Assembly: GCA_016283745.1 (NCBI GenBank)
Contig: JAEENM010000032.1
Coordinates: 1-40,374, forward strand
From: Bacteroidales bacterium
GTDB lineage: Bacteria > Bacteroidota > Bacteroidia > Bacteroidales > P3
DNA length: 40,374 nucleotides
Direction: 5' to 3'
Position 1 is the first letter of the stretch, and every line of letters starts with the position of its first letter. Of the stretch, positions 17,856 through 27,290 are shown piece by piece. The position numbers and the translations under genes were made by a program. The notes below the pieces were generated by a model. That model ran no database searches. It was not told the origin of the DNA and saw only the letters and a program-made list of their open reading frames with translations.

Positions 17856-18269
17856 CTATTCAACATAGAATTCCATTGTGAAGAGACTTCCCATGTACCA
17901 CGCAAGGCAGATGATATTGCACAGGGTGTAAACGAAATAAAACACGATGAAGCGTTGCAGTTTGTCGATGGCGTTAGTCAGAGCCTCGCCGTCGCTGTTG
18001 CTTATTGCATTGTTAACCAAACGTTTGAAGCGTACCGACAGCATCAAAGCGGCTATCGAGAAAGCGCACATCAACAGAGCGGCCACAAATAGGCTGGTAC
18101 GGAAACCGACGGTGTGAGGGATGGTGAACAAGCTTATGACAATGGCAAATACCGAAAGCACACACATCATCACGCTGAAAATCAGTGCCCAACGCCCTGC
18201 TTTTTTCAGATTGTTTGTAGCCTTGTCGTCCAATTCTATCGTATATTTCTGATTAGTAATTTCTTCCAT
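17856..18269 (-). CDS. Small membrane protein, DUF5362-like (paralogue C)
   Basis: A 137-residue protein with the same plan as its neighbours: a tail ending LKKAGRWALIFSVMM, two spans, the loop VNNAISNSDGEALTNAIDKLQRF, and further hydrophobic helices to the C-terminus. It is the closest relative of paralogue A, which has KTAGWVLF and INNRDSDALDDAM in the equivalent places. Twelve base pairs separate it from paralogue D, so the two probably share a transcript. Confidence 0.6.
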   Translation of the reverse strand: MEEITNQKYTIELDDKATNNLKKAGRWALIFSVMMCVLSVFAIVISLFTIPHTVGFRTSLFVAALLMCAFSIAALMLSVRFKRLVNNAISNSDGEALTNAIDKLQRFIVFYFVYTLCNIICLAWYMGSLFTMEFYVE

Positions 18270-18281
18270 AAGTCATAAGAT

Positions 18282-18818
18282 TTAATAGTTAAACACTATG
18301 GTTGTGTCGGCGGAATTTATGCCCGTCACCACCAATATCATTGCCAAGAAAACCGCAACCATAATCACGATGCCGGAGACAAGAAAAAATGTTTTGATGT
18401 GTCTTGCCGAGCGCAGCAACGCTTTGGAATTGCCTTTGGACGTTTTTTTCGCTGCAACAGCAAAGCAGAACATAAATGCCGCCGAAGGAACAAGCAGAAT
18501 CGATGTCCAAAGAATTATAATGCCTGTCATTGCCAAAGTCAATGGCTCCATCTCGATGTCCAGCTCATTGTCCAACAAACCGGACAGTTGTTCTGAAAAG
18601 CCACCGAACACATAACCGATTGAATACATCAGCACAATAAGTACGCACTGCGCTATGGCCGCACGGAGCATCGCCTTGCCCGCTTTGGCATAGTTATTCA
18701 CAAAAGCCTGTCCAATGGTAAATTTCTGTGGCTGAAGCGGTTGATAGAACTGCTCACTCGGCTGTTGCGGCGGCATTTCGGTTATCGTAGTAACCTCATA
18801 ATTTGTTTCTTCTTCCAT
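18282..18818 (-). CDS. Small membrane protein, DUF5362-like (paralogue D, longer tail)
   Basis: A 178-residue protein with a longer N-terminal tail (residues 1-42) rich in Pro and Gln, then KAGKAMLRAAIAQCVL and two spans. The loop KKTSKGNSKALLRSARHIKTFF corresponds to the loop of the neighbours, and a last span follows near 148-167. It starts 26 bp after the sprA stop, so it may be read from the sprA transcript. The T9SS link is only positional. Confidence 0.55.
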   Translation of the reverse strand: MEEETNYEVTTITEMPPQQPSEQFYQPLQPQKFTIGQAFVNNYAKAGKAMLRAAIAQCVLIVLMYSIGYVFGGFSEQLSGLLDNELDIEMEPLTLAMTGIIILWTSILLVPSAAFMFCFAVAAKKTSKGNSKALLRSARHIKTFFLVSGIVIMVAVFLAMILVVTGINSADTTIVFNY

Positions 18819-18844
18819 AATTTATTATATTTCAATTTATTGCA

Positions 18845-21800
18845 TTAGAACGAGAATCTAACCGTAATACCGCCCTTGGTGGTGGAGTTGGGGTACGAGT
18901 TGGAGATGAACGGACGGTTGATGGTGGTTTCGAAGAAGGCACGCACGGTAAGCGACTGTGTGAGGGCGTATTCGGCCGAGAGTCCTCCCGTCCACACTTC
19001 GGAACCCGAGGAGATTTGCGAGGTGTTCTGTGCTATCTTGCGTATCTGGCTCTTGTTCTGGTTGTACGACAGGTTGGCCTGTATCACGATGTCGCTCTTG
19101 AGGTTGTGGGTTTTCTGTCCGGTGGTGATGGTGAAAGCCACGTCCTTGATGCGGTAGCCCGCTCCGATTGTGAATCCGTCGCGGCTCATCTCGGTAAGCT
19201 GGTTGTTGGAGAAGCTGAGCGAGAGCGTGCGGGCGCGCTGGTAGGCGATATTGAACTGGAAGCTGTTCACCATCACCACATCCACTTTCAGGAAGGGGTT
19301 GAACTGCTCGGTGAGCTGTATCTGGTCGATGCTCTCCTTGGGGATGAAGTCGTTGGAGGCGTTGAGCACGCTTTCGAAACCGTAGTCGTAACCGTCGATG
19401 TTGGCTATGGCCATGTCGGTGGTGTAGTTGCTTACGGTGTAGGTGGAGTTGTAGCGGTGCGAGAGGGAAATGTTGGTAAACCACTTTTTCAGGAATTCCA
19501 CCTTGTTCAATCCGTTGTATGTAACGCTCCAGTTGGGCAGCGGGAAACCGAGGAAGGGCGAGAATCCCATGCTGTGCACGTCGCGGCCGAGATAGGTGGC
19601 GAGGAACGATGTCATAAGCACCTGCTGCGAGTTGGGGCTGTAGCCGCCGGGGAATATAAGTCCGCTGAGGGTGTCGAGGATATACTCGTCGGTATATGGG
19701 TCGGGGTTGATGCCCGCCAGACGGTTGGCCACCACTGCCCTATTCTCAAGGAATTGGGCGAAGAGCTCGTCGGCATCGTCGAAAGAGGTACCTATCATAC
19801 ATATAGTTGTGGAATAGGAACCGAAACGTGTGGGCGACAGCGGTCCGTCGATATAGCCGAGGTTGTTGTTGTACTTATAATAATAGGACTCCTGCGAGGT
19901 GTAGTTGCGGGTGAAGTTGATGTCGATCTTCAAATCCCTGATAGGCTCTACAACGGCCGTTATTGCAAGTACATCGTTGGTTTTCAGCAGATGCGGGGTG
20001 TTAAGCAGTGTGTCTTTCGACAGATAGTCGTTTTCGAGCAGTCCGGCCACTATGTCGCTCTGTCCGCCGAACACAAAGGCAAGTCCAGGCGACCACAGGT
20101 TGGAGTTGTCCATACCCAGAAGTGTGGCTTGCGGCATAAAGCCGGGTATCAGAGTGCCTTCAGAGAGGGTGTATTTAAACGAGAAGTTTTTAAGTCCCGT
20201 TACCGCACGGATTGAGAAATAGCCCACTTCGCGCATTATCTCAAGGAATTTGTTCTCTTTCAGCGAATCGGCCACGGTGTCGTTCTTGGTCTCGAGTTCT
20301 TTTTTGTCTTTATCCTTGCCACCGTCCTTATCTTTTTTATCTTTGCCTTTGTCCTTGGGGTTCCCCTTATCTTTTCCTTTGTCTTTACCCTTGTCCTTAT
20401 CCTTGGCGTTGGGGCCGTTACCCCTGCCGAAACGGTCGTTGCCTTTTCCTTTTTCGTTGGCATTCTTGGGCTGGTAGGCTTTCTTTATGAATTTGAACTT
20501 GTCGTAAAGGGTTTTCATCGTTCCGTTAACGGTAGCCGTAACTATGCGGGTGTTCTCGATAGTGTTGCCCAGACTCTCCGTCGATGGCGTGCTGCCGGTG
20601 AACACGTATGTGGATTTGTACGTCAGCGGCGTGCGCAGGAAGTCGAGGTACGGAAAACGCTCGATGGGGAAATCCCACGTTACCGAGAGGTTTTGCGAGA
20701 AGTTGCGCATCCGTCCGAACTCCAGAACGCTCTGCCATACGGAGTCGTTTTTGGTTTTGGTGTCGATTTTGCCCATAGGCTCCTCCACATCGGCGTTGGC
20801 GTTGGCGTCGTACTGCAAACGCAGGGTTTTGGAGAAATCGTATTGCAGGTTGTACACACGTTCCCACGTAAACTGCTTGTAGTAAGTGGGTTTGATGATG
20901 ATGTCGCCGGCGCTCTTGTTGCGGAGCTTGGTTTCCTGGAAATCGCGGAACACCTCGGTGCGGAACGACATGCTCTTGGGCTGGTAATAGAAATTGAGCT
21001 CGCGTATGAATTTCAGGTACTTGCTCTTGAAGAAGTCTATCTTGTCGAAAGGCTTGAACTGTTTCGGTGTAACGCTGAAATTGTAGGTAAAGCCGCCTCT
21101 GTGCTGTTTTTTGTCGTAGTATTCCACATCCACGTCCGACTGGTTTTCGCCTGAGAAGGCGTAGGAGAAGTTGAAGTTCTCTATCTCGTAGAAATGAGGT
21201 GTCTTGGTGGCGGCCTTGCCGGTGCGTTCCTTGTGCAGATTGACAAGGTTGATGTTGGTGCGCGAGAGGTGCTCGCGTGTCATGTTGCGAATGGAGTCGC
21301 GTTCCTCGCGGGTAAGGTACGAGCGTATGTCGCGACGCAGGTTCACGTCGGGGTCGAGGGGGTTGTATTCGGGGGTGCCTATCTTGGTGGAGTGGTCGAA
21401 ATGGAAAGGAATCTTCAAGCCCCAGTCTTCGGGCAGGAATTTGTCGAGGTCGACGTTCAGAGCCACTTCGACATTGACATCGTTAAGTCCGTCCAAGTCG
21501 CTGACATTCTGTTCCAACGAGCCGAAACGCGACGAGGTGTAGGCGCCGTAGAGCGAGAGGTCACCAATGTCGGCGAGATTGGTGCGTGCCAACGCCATTG
21601 CGGCGACACCGCTCTTGCGGCTGAAATCGCCCAAGCGCAGCTCGTTAATCCACACTATTGCCGACTTCGGAAGCATGTCGTTGCCGTCGCTGATACTCTG
21701 TTTGCGCGGATTGCGCACGCCTATCATTATAACCTTCACCGCACCGATGTTGGGAGTGCCGAGCACGGAATATTTCTTGCTTCCGTCGTATTCGAAATAG

Positions 21801-24800
21801 ATGTCGTTTTGCGAATATTCGGTGTTGCCCGAACGTATCTGCTTGTTGCGGTTTTCCTTCACTCCCACCAGTTTTTCGAGGTCTATCTCCACGTTGTTTT
21901 CTTCGGGCCATATTACATCGTCCTCGCTCATGCCGGTGCCCCAAGGTGTGAGTTTCAGCGGAAGCTCGTACTCGTAGTAGTTTTTGGTAAAGTCGTTACC
22001 CAAACGGACAAACAGCGTCAGGTCGCCGTCCTTGAGGTTGTCGGTCTCGTTGAGTTTCTCGGCGTGGGCGAACATCTTTAGCGAACCGAAATAACGCAGG
22101 TCGTAGGCGGCGTTTTTGTAAATGGCTCGGGCGTCGCCGGAGGCAAGTTCCTCGATTTCGAGCTGTAGCGACTGCTCGTTCATCTGATAGTACGACGAGT
22201 TGCTGTACCACTCCTCGCGGTCGATTCCCGGAGGCAGCACGTAAGGCACGGGCGAGCGGTAGCCGTTTTCTTCGATGTTCACCGTGGAGGTGGTGAATTT
22301 GGTATTGGCGTCGCCGCCGGTGGGTATGTCGCCCGGCTCGTAGAGGTCCTGGTCGTATTTGCGCCAAGTGCCGTAAACAAGCTCCAGAGTGGCGAAACGC
22401 AGTATTATGGGCTGGTCGAACTCGCGCATGAACATACGCATGAAACGTATCGACTGATAGCCTTGTATGCTTCCCACTTTCTTTTCGGGATTACGCACAG
22501 GAATCCTGAACTGGTACCATTTGCAGGTTGTGGTGCTTCCGTCGGGGAGTTTGATATTCTGAGCTTCCTGAATATCAGTGATATAGTTCTGGCCTATGAC
22601 CATATTCTCCGGCCGCAGGTCGATGCTGTACTGGTAGTAGTTCTCGCTTTCGCTGAGGGTGTTGTCGTTGTTGATATCCTCGCCGTTGGGATACGAGGTT
22701 GCGGCTGTGGGATAGTCCTCGCCGCTGCTGCCCGACGGTGCCGAGTTGCCTTCGGCGTTGTTGTAGTATTTGTAACGGTCGTTGATTTTCACGTTGGCGT
22801 TGTCGTAACGCGTGCTGCGGAAATAGGTGAAGTCATCTGCGGAGGGGTCGTTGTAGGCGTTGAGGTAGGCTGCCGACGTGGTTCCGAAACGCTGTGCCAA
22901 AGCCTGTATGTAGGAGTCGAAGAAAGAACGCTCGTCGCTGCTGCTAAGACCGTCGTAGCCGATATCCTGACGCACACGTGCATCCTCGTCGTTGTCGAAA
23001 GCGTTCACCACCGACTGAATGGTAGGCACTCGGCCCCAGATAGTGGTATCTACGTTGATAATGTCGTTGCCCGTGGGCAGGCCGTTCTCGAAGAACTTAC
23101 GTCCGTCGCGCAATATATCCTCCGACACATCGCCGAGGTTGAAATAGAGCTTACCGCCCGTGTGGTCGGGATTTTCGATAAAGGGGTCCATCAGCCAGAA
23201 CTCAATGGTCTCGATGTTCTGAGTCTCGAAATCGGTGTAGTCGAGCTTACGCATTATGCCGCCCCAGCGGGATGTGGGATTGGTCAAAGTGCCGTCGGAA
23301 TTGAGGCCGTTCACGTCGTAGTTGTAAGGACCGCGTTCCGAAGGATAGAAAGCCAAGTTAAGTTCATAGATATTGGTGGTTTCGCCGGCGGCCAGCTCTT
23401 TGTTGGGGAACACCTCCTGCTCAGAGATGCGGCGGGCGTAGGGACGGGATCGGTCGGCGTCGCCGATATTTGAAGGCGAGTTGCTGCTGTAGAAAATGTC
23501 GTCGATGCGGTACCACGCCAAGCGTGCGCGGTTATAGCCGTACTCCAAGTCGGAGCCGATACGGGTTTCGGGGAACATTGGGTTGGGTGTGGACCAGTCC
23601 TGCGGGGTGCTTGCCAGATGCCAGCTTGCCACGTTTTTCAGGTCGATGCCCGACTTGGCACCTTCGAAATCGTCGATATACGAGGTACCGCTCTCGCTGG
23701 TTTTCGACATACCGGGTATAAAATGTGCAAATTCCGCATTCAGCGTAAGCTCCGAGGGTGTTTTGGTGCTAATGCCGGGCAGCCAGTCGATGGCTTTGGT
23801 GAGCCACGGCATATCGTGCTGGAACGAGAGGTCGAGTCCCCAGATGGTGTTGTTGAGCGGCTCGTCGCCGAAGTTGTTTTTCTGCGTAAGCGGCCTCTGG
23901 TGCAGGTTCAAAATCGTTGCTCCGATGTTGAACTTGGGGTTGATTTCGTAGTTAAGGTGCATTCCCATCATACGTTTCGTCATCATACTGAACGAGTTGC
24001 TCTCGCTCGAGATGCTGATGGGAGTGCCCGAACTGAGCACACTTTCGTTGATGATACGCACCTTACCCATCATATAATCCACGGTGTAGTCCACCCCTTC
24101 GACAAGCGGTATGCCACCTGCTGTAACTTTCACCGAGCCTTCGGGAATGTTGAACCCGAGCGAGATTTCGCCGCTCATGGCGGTGGAGTAGCTGCCTTCG
24201 AGGTAATATTTGTCCTTGTCGGGATACTGCTGTGCAAGGGTTTTGGTGAGGGTGTACAGCGAGTCGAAACAGTATTTGTTGGCGGCCACGTCGTCGCCGA
24301 GGATTTCACGCAAGTCCTTGCCGAAAGGCTCCACGTATGGGAAGAAGACACGTCCTGTGGAGGATTGTATGATACCTGCGCCGGTGGTGGCGTTGTCGAG
24401 CCAGTCGAACACACCGTCGGCGTAGGGGTACTGCATGGCGTCCATGCGGTCGAGACCGAACACCTCAATCAGCGGGATGCCTTTCTTGGGACCGTCGGCG
24501 AAATAGCCCGTCATCACACCGCCGTCATCGCCTTCGTACAGCACGTTGAGACGGAATTTGTCGGGACTGATCTGCGTGCTTTTCAGGAAATAGACGTTTT
24601 TCATCATCAGTTTCCAAAGCGGACTCTTGGTGTTGATGGTGGTACTTTTCAAAAGTTTGACAACCAAAGTGTTGGGGTCAACGATACCGTCTGTTGTAAG
24701 TTCACCAACCTGATATACTGTGGTGTCGCCCACAACTTGATATTGGAAAGCCACGGCCAGAATCTGGTCGGCGCTAAGTGCTTGGTTAAGAGAGATGAAG

Positions 24801-26206
24801 CCCAACTGCGGGTTGAAGGTATATTCGCTGGGGTTGAGCTTTCGGGCACTCTCCACCTTTTCGTAGTCGCGTCCCGACACAAAGCCTTTGCTCTGCATAT
24901 AGGGCGTAATCTGGTTCACACTGCGTATCGCCGAACGGTTTATAACATTGAAAAGGTTGTTGGAGTTCTCGCTGGGCAACGTGCGTCCCGAAGGATTGTA
25001 GAGGCTGCTCATGTACGGATTTTTCTCACCCAAGTCGGTAAGGGCCACAATGTTACGGTTTTCGGTAACGGCGGCTCCCACGTTGGTGCGCCACACCTCC
25101 AGTCGGATGATTTTGATGTTGGAGTTGAGCACCGGAAGGGTGGACATGGCTTTGTTGTAGTTGTCGTAGAAATACTGTGCGAGGAAGAAGTGGCGGTTTT
25201 CCTCGTATTCATCGGCTTTTATCTGGAACTCCTCGGTCTGTGCCCCGCCCTGCACCTGCAGGTTCTGCGATTCGGTCTTCTGTTCGGAGAAAACTCCGTC
25301 GATGGTGAGTTTGCCGAATTTCAGCTTGGTGTGGAAACCGAACAGGCTCTGGCTGCCCTGTATCAGCTTGGTGTTGAGGGGCATGGCGATGTTACCAGCC
25401 TCGATAAGTTGCAAGATATCGTCTTCCTTGCCTTCGTGCTTGAGTTTCAGGGTATTCTCGAAATCGAAAACGGCCTGGGTGTTCTGGTTGATGTCGAAAT
25501 CGATAAGGTCGCCGATTTTTGCGTTGAGGTTAATCTGTATGTTCTCGTCGAAATCGAAGTTGGTGACGCTGCGTTTGTTCACGTCGATTGCGGGGTCCTC
25601 GCGTTTGTTGTTCACAATGGCGAAGGTAAGTTCGGCCGAGCCGCTGGGATTTATCTGTATAGCGTTGGGACCCAGCAGGTTTTCGGCAAGTCCAGCCAGT
25701 TTGTTCACTCCGGGGATATTGTCGAGCAGATTGTTGGAGTTGCCGGCATTTTTGTCCAAAGCTGCGGTTTTCGTCTTGTTGCTCCAGTAGTTCTGCATCA
25801 GCTGCTCCATCTGGTAGTTCTGGTACTCCTCGAAAGTCATATACTGGCGGTCAACGACCAAGTCGCCTATCTTTTTGATTATCAGATAGTCGTTGGTTTG
25901 AGGATTGTATTGGACCTCGGTGGTGAAATTTTTGGGGTCTTTGGAGCCCATTTTCCTTGCACCGGAACCTTTGGGCACCGTATCGCCTTGAGCGGCAACA
26001 CTTTCGAAGGGCGCAACTACAGAAGCCGACGATTTATAGACAGAAGCTGTCGCTGATGTTTCGGCAAGAGGCTCTGTCGAAGATATGTCGAGGGGAGCGT
26101 TACGCCTTTCGGTAACGCCAAAGGTGTCGCCCATAGCAACACCCATAAGCGTTGTGCCAAGCAGGAGCAGCGTAGCCCGTAATATCTTGTTATCCGACAG
26201 GAACAT
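18845..26206 (-). CDS. sprA: T9SS outer-membrane translocon protein SprA
   Basis: A 2453-residue protein of the SprA/Sov family, the giant single-chain beta-barrel that carries T9SS cargo across the outer membrane. A signal sequence occupies about residues 1-26. The length, the alternating Tyr/Asn/Asp-rich strands throughout, YNPQTNDYLIIKKIGD near residue 98 and the final FSF at the C-terminus fit the family. Residues about 1915-1975 form a low-complexity tract of repeated KDKG units, which probably projects as a loop outside the folded barrel. ruvA ends 18 bp upstream, giving a ruvA-sprA pair on one transcript. Cargo candidates in this window carry type A sorting domains. The frame is unbroken. 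Confidence 0.95.
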   Translation of the reverse strand: MFLSDNKILRATLLLLGTTLMGVAMGDTFGVTERRNAPLDISSTEPLAETSATASVYKSSASVVAPFESVAAQGDTVPKGSGARKMGSKDPKNFTTEVQYNPQTNDYLIIKKIGDLVVDRQYMTFEEYQNYQMEQLMQNYWSNKTKTAALDKNAGNSNNLLDNIPGVNKLAGLAENLLGPNAIQINPSGSAELTFAIVNNKREDPAIDVNKRSVTNFDFDENIQINLNAKIGDLIDFDINQNTQAVFDFENTLKLKHEGKEDDILQLIEAGNIAMPLNTKLIQGSQSLFGFHTKLKFGKLTIDGVFSEQKTESQNLQVQGGAQTEEFQIKADEYEENRHFFLAQYFYDNYNKAMSTLPVLNSNIKIIRLEVWRTNVGAAVTENRNIVALTDLGEKNPYMSSLYNPSGRTLPSENSNNLFNVINRSAIRSVNQITPYMQSKGFVSGRDYEKVESARKLNPSEYTFNPQLGFISLNQALSADQILAVAFQYQVVGDTTVYQVGELTTDGIVDPNTLVVKLLKSTTINTKSPLWKLMMKNVYFLKSTQISPDKFRLNVLYEGDDGGVMTGYFADGPKKGIPLIEVFGLDRMDAMQYPYADGVFDWLDNATTGAGIIQSSTGRVFFPYVEPFGKDLREILGDDVAANKYCFDSLYTLTKTLAQQYPDKDKYYLEGSYSTAMSGEISLGFNIPEGSVKVTAGGIPLVEGVDYTVDYMMGKVRIINESVLSSGTPISISSESNSFSMMTKRMMGMHLNYEINPKFNIGATILNLHQRPLTQKNNFGDEPLNNTIWGLDLSFQHDMPWLTKAIDWLPGISTKTPSELTLNAEFAHFIPGMSKTSESGTSYIDDFEGAKSGIDLKNVASWHLASTPQDWSTPNPMFPETRIGSDLEYGYNRARLAWYRIDDIFYSSNSPSNIGDADRSRPYARRISEQEVFPNKELAAGETTNIYELNLAFYPSERGPYNYDVNGLNSDGTLTNPTSRWGGIMRKLDYTDFETQNIETIEFWLMDPFIENPDHTGGKLYFNLGDVSEDILRDGRKFFENGLPTGNDIINVDTTIWGRVPTIQSVVNAFDNDEDARVRQDIGYDGLSSSDERSFFDSYIQALAQRFGTTSAAYLNAYNDPSADDFTYFRSTRYDNANVKINDRYKYYNNAEGNSAPSGSSGEDYPTAATSYPNGEDINNDNTLSESENYYQYSIDLRPENMVIGQNYITDIQEAQNIKLPDGSTTTCKWYQFRIPVRNPEKKVGSIQGYQSIRFMRMFMREFDQPIILRFATLELVYGTWRKYDQDLYEPGDIPTGGDANTKFTTSTVNIEENGYRSPVPYVLPPGIDREEWYSNSSYYQMNEQSLQLEIEELASGDARAIYKNAAYDLRYFGSLKMFAHAEKLNETDNLKDGDLTLFVRLGNDFTKNYYEYELPLKLTPWGTGMSEDDVIWPEENNVEIDLEKLVGVKENRNKQIRSGNTEYSQNDIYFEYDGSKKYSVLGTPNIGAVKVIMIGVRNPRKQSISDGNDMLPKSAIVWINELRLGDFSRKSGVAAMALARTNLADIGDLSLYGAYTSSRFGSLEQNVSDLDGLNDVNVEVALNVDLDKFLPEDWGLKIPFHFDHSTKIGTPEYNPLDPDVNLRRDIRSYLTREERDSIRNMTREHLSRTNINLVNLHKERTGKAATKTPHFYEIENFNFSYAFSGENQSDVDVEYYDKKQHRGGFTYNFSVTPKQFKPFDKIDFFKSKYLKFIRELNFYYQPKSMSFRTEVFRDFQETKLRNKSAGDIIIKPTYYKQFTWERVYNLQYDFSKTLRLQYDANANADVEEPMGKIDTKTKNDSVWQSVLEFGRMRNFSQNLSVTWDFPIERFPYLDFLRTPLTYKSTYVFTGSTPSTESLGNTIENTRIVTATVNGTMKTLYDKFKFIKKAYQPKNANEKGKGNDRFGRGNGPNAKDKDKGKDKGKDKGNPKDKGKDKKDKDGGKDKDKKELETKNDTVADSLKENKFLEIMREVGYFSIRAVTGLKNFSFKYTLSEGTLIPGFMPQATLLGMDNSNLWSPGLAFVFGGQSDIVAGLLENDYLSKDTLLNTPHLLKTNDVLAITAVVEPIRDLKIDINFTRNYTSQESYYYKYNNNLGYIDGPLSPTRFGSYSTTICMIGTSFDDADELFAQFLENRAVVANRLAGINPDPYTDEYILDTLSGLIFPGGYSPNSQQVLMTSFLATYLGRDVHSMGFSPFLGFPLPNWSVTYNGLNKVEFLKKWFTNISLSHRYNSTYTVSNYTTDMAIANIDGYDYGFESVLNASNDFIPKESIDQIQLTEQFNPFLKVDVVMVNSFQFNIAYQRARTLSLSFSNNQLTEMSRDGFTIGAGYRIKDVAFTITTGQKTHNLKSDIVIQANLSYNQNKSQIRKIAQNTSQISSGSEVWTGGLSAEYALTQSLTVRAFFETTINRPFISNSYPNSTTKGGITVRFSF
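20270..20475 (-). repeat. KDKG low-complexity tract inside sprA
   Basis: The coding sequence repeats Lys-Asp-Lys-Gly units about ten times with interspersed Asn/Pro, giving plus-strand runs of CTTTGTC/CTTATC variants. It is coding, in frame, and lies between two ordinary barrel segments. Confidence 0.8.
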
Positions 26207-26224
26207 CAGCGTTTATTCGTTGTT

Positions 26225-26812
26225 TTACAGCAGTTTAAGTGCCATTTTTATAAATTCTTCCACAGTGGCGTCGGGGTTGCTCTCGGCAATTTTGCGAAGG
26301 GCTTTCTCGGCCGCCGATTTGGGAAATCCCAAGGCCACCAAAGCAGATAACGCTTCTTCTTGGTTTTTATTGTTCTGCAAGCCTTTTGTCGGCACCACAG
26401 CGATGTCGTCGAGCTTGCCGAGCTTGTCGTGGAGCTCCAGAACGATGCGTTGGGCCGTCTTGGGACCGATGCCTTTGATGCTCTGCACCAGCTTAACATC
26501 CTGCGAAACAATGGCCTGTGCCAGCTCGTCGGTGGAGTACGACGAAAGCATCACACGTGCGGTGGCCACCCCTACCCCGTTCACCTCTATCAGCTGACGG
26601 AACAGGGCGCGTTCTTTCTCCTCGTAAAAGCCGAACAGCATCTGTGCATCCTCGCGCACCACGAAATGAGTAAGGAGTTTCACCTCGTTCTTGTCTTTTA
26701 TCTGTGTGTAGGTATTGAGGGAGATTTCGAGCAGATAACCCACTCCCCCACAGTCGATTACGGCGAAAGCCGGCGACACTTCTACCAATTTTCCGGATAT
26801 GTAATTAAACAT
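26225..26812 (-). CDS. ruvA: Holliday junction branch migration protein RuvA
   Basis: A 195-residue protein that binds four-way junctions and loads the RuvB motor. The N-terminal OB domain begins MFNYISGKLVEVSPAFAVIDCGG. The central helix-hairpin-helix domain contains VNGVGVATARVML and IKGIGPKTAQRIVLEL, and the C-terminal UBA-like domain contains EALSALVALGFPKSAAEKAL. Complete and of normal length. Immediately upstream of its ATG is a heptad array rather than a recognisable promoter, so its transcription start is unclear. sprA follows at 18 bp. Confidence 0.95.
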   Translation of the reverse strand: MFNYISGKLVEVSPAFAVIDCGGVGYLLEISLNTYTQIKDKNEVKLLTHFVVREDAQMLFGFYEEKERALFRQLIEVNGVGVATARVMLSSYSTDELAQAIVSQDVKLVQSIKGIGPKTAQRIVLELHDKLGKLDDIAVVPTKGLQNNKNQEEALSALVALGFPKSAAEKALRKIAESNPDATVEEFIKMALKLL

Positions 26813-26813
26813 C

Positions 26814-26876
26814 GTGATTTGTGATTAGTGATTGTGATTAGTTTATAGTTTATAATTTATAGTTTACAATTATTCA
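26814..26876. repeat. Heptad tandem array T-c (GTGATTN and TTTATAG types)
   Basis: Nine units, all of 7 nt except one of 6: GTGATTT, GTGATTA, GTGATT, GTGATTA, GTTTATA, GTTTATA, ATTTATA, GTTTACA, ATTATTC. Two different words follow each other in phase. The array fills the gap between the four-helix-bundle gene stop (26874) and the ruvA ATG (26812). Confidence 0.85.
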
Positions 26877-27245
26877 ATTCTTTACAGAATTGATCATATT
26901 ACTTTTCTTTGAGACTATAATCGCTGTCAATATTTTTATCACCTCTGTACAATCCTCATAAACACTATTAAACTTATCTATATCCAAATATTCCGACTCA
27001 TAAAGCAATTCAAGCCAATATTGTGTTTCACCTGCTTCTTTTAGTGCGATATACAATTTTGCAATAAAATCATTATCCGACTGAGCGTTAGACGCCTCCA
27101 CAACATTTGCTCCAATACTAGTCCCGGAACGCAACAACTGTTTGGAAAGAACATATTCTTTCTTATCTTCAACCAAATATTTATATTGGGATATTATTTT
27201 CAATGCCATATCTTTAGATTTTCTTCGAATAACACTTTCTTTCAT
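26874..27245 (-). CDS. Four-helix-bundle protein (23S rRNA intervening-sequence protein family)
   Basis: A 123-residue all-helical protein. KQLLRSGTSIGANVVEASNAQSDNDF at about 38-63 and ALKEAGETQYWLELL at about 70-84 match the S23/IVP four-helix-bundle family. This family forms pentameric rings and is widespread as stand-alone genes in Bacteroidota. Its biochemical role is unsettled. The coding sequence is AT-rich compared with ruvA and sprA beside it, and the gene sits between heptad array T-c and hairpin cluster R4, so it may have arrived by transfer. The DGR accessory protein Avd shares this fold, but this sequence resembles the stand-alone type. Confidence 0.85.
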   Translation of the reverse strand: MKESVIRRKSKDMALKIISQYKYLVEDKKEYVLSKQLLRSGTSIGANVVEASNAQSDNDFIAKLYIALKEAGETQYWLELLYESEYLDIDKFNSVYEDCTEVIKILTAIIVSKKSNMINSVKN

Positions 27246-27290
27246 ATTATTTTTCTATCAATTATTAATCCAATTGCTTAAGTAAAGGTC

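Noticed and set aside
23618-26056. An 812-residue plus-strand reading frame
   Set aside because: Antisense to sprA, with low-quality composition and no motifs. Shadow frame.
26874-27245. The four-helix-bundle gene as the DGR accessory protein Avd for the variable lectin domains
   Set aside because: Avd shares the fold, but this sequence has the features of the stand-alone IVP family. It lies ~2.2 kb from the target with a lipoprotein gene between, and no reverse transcriptase is nearby.
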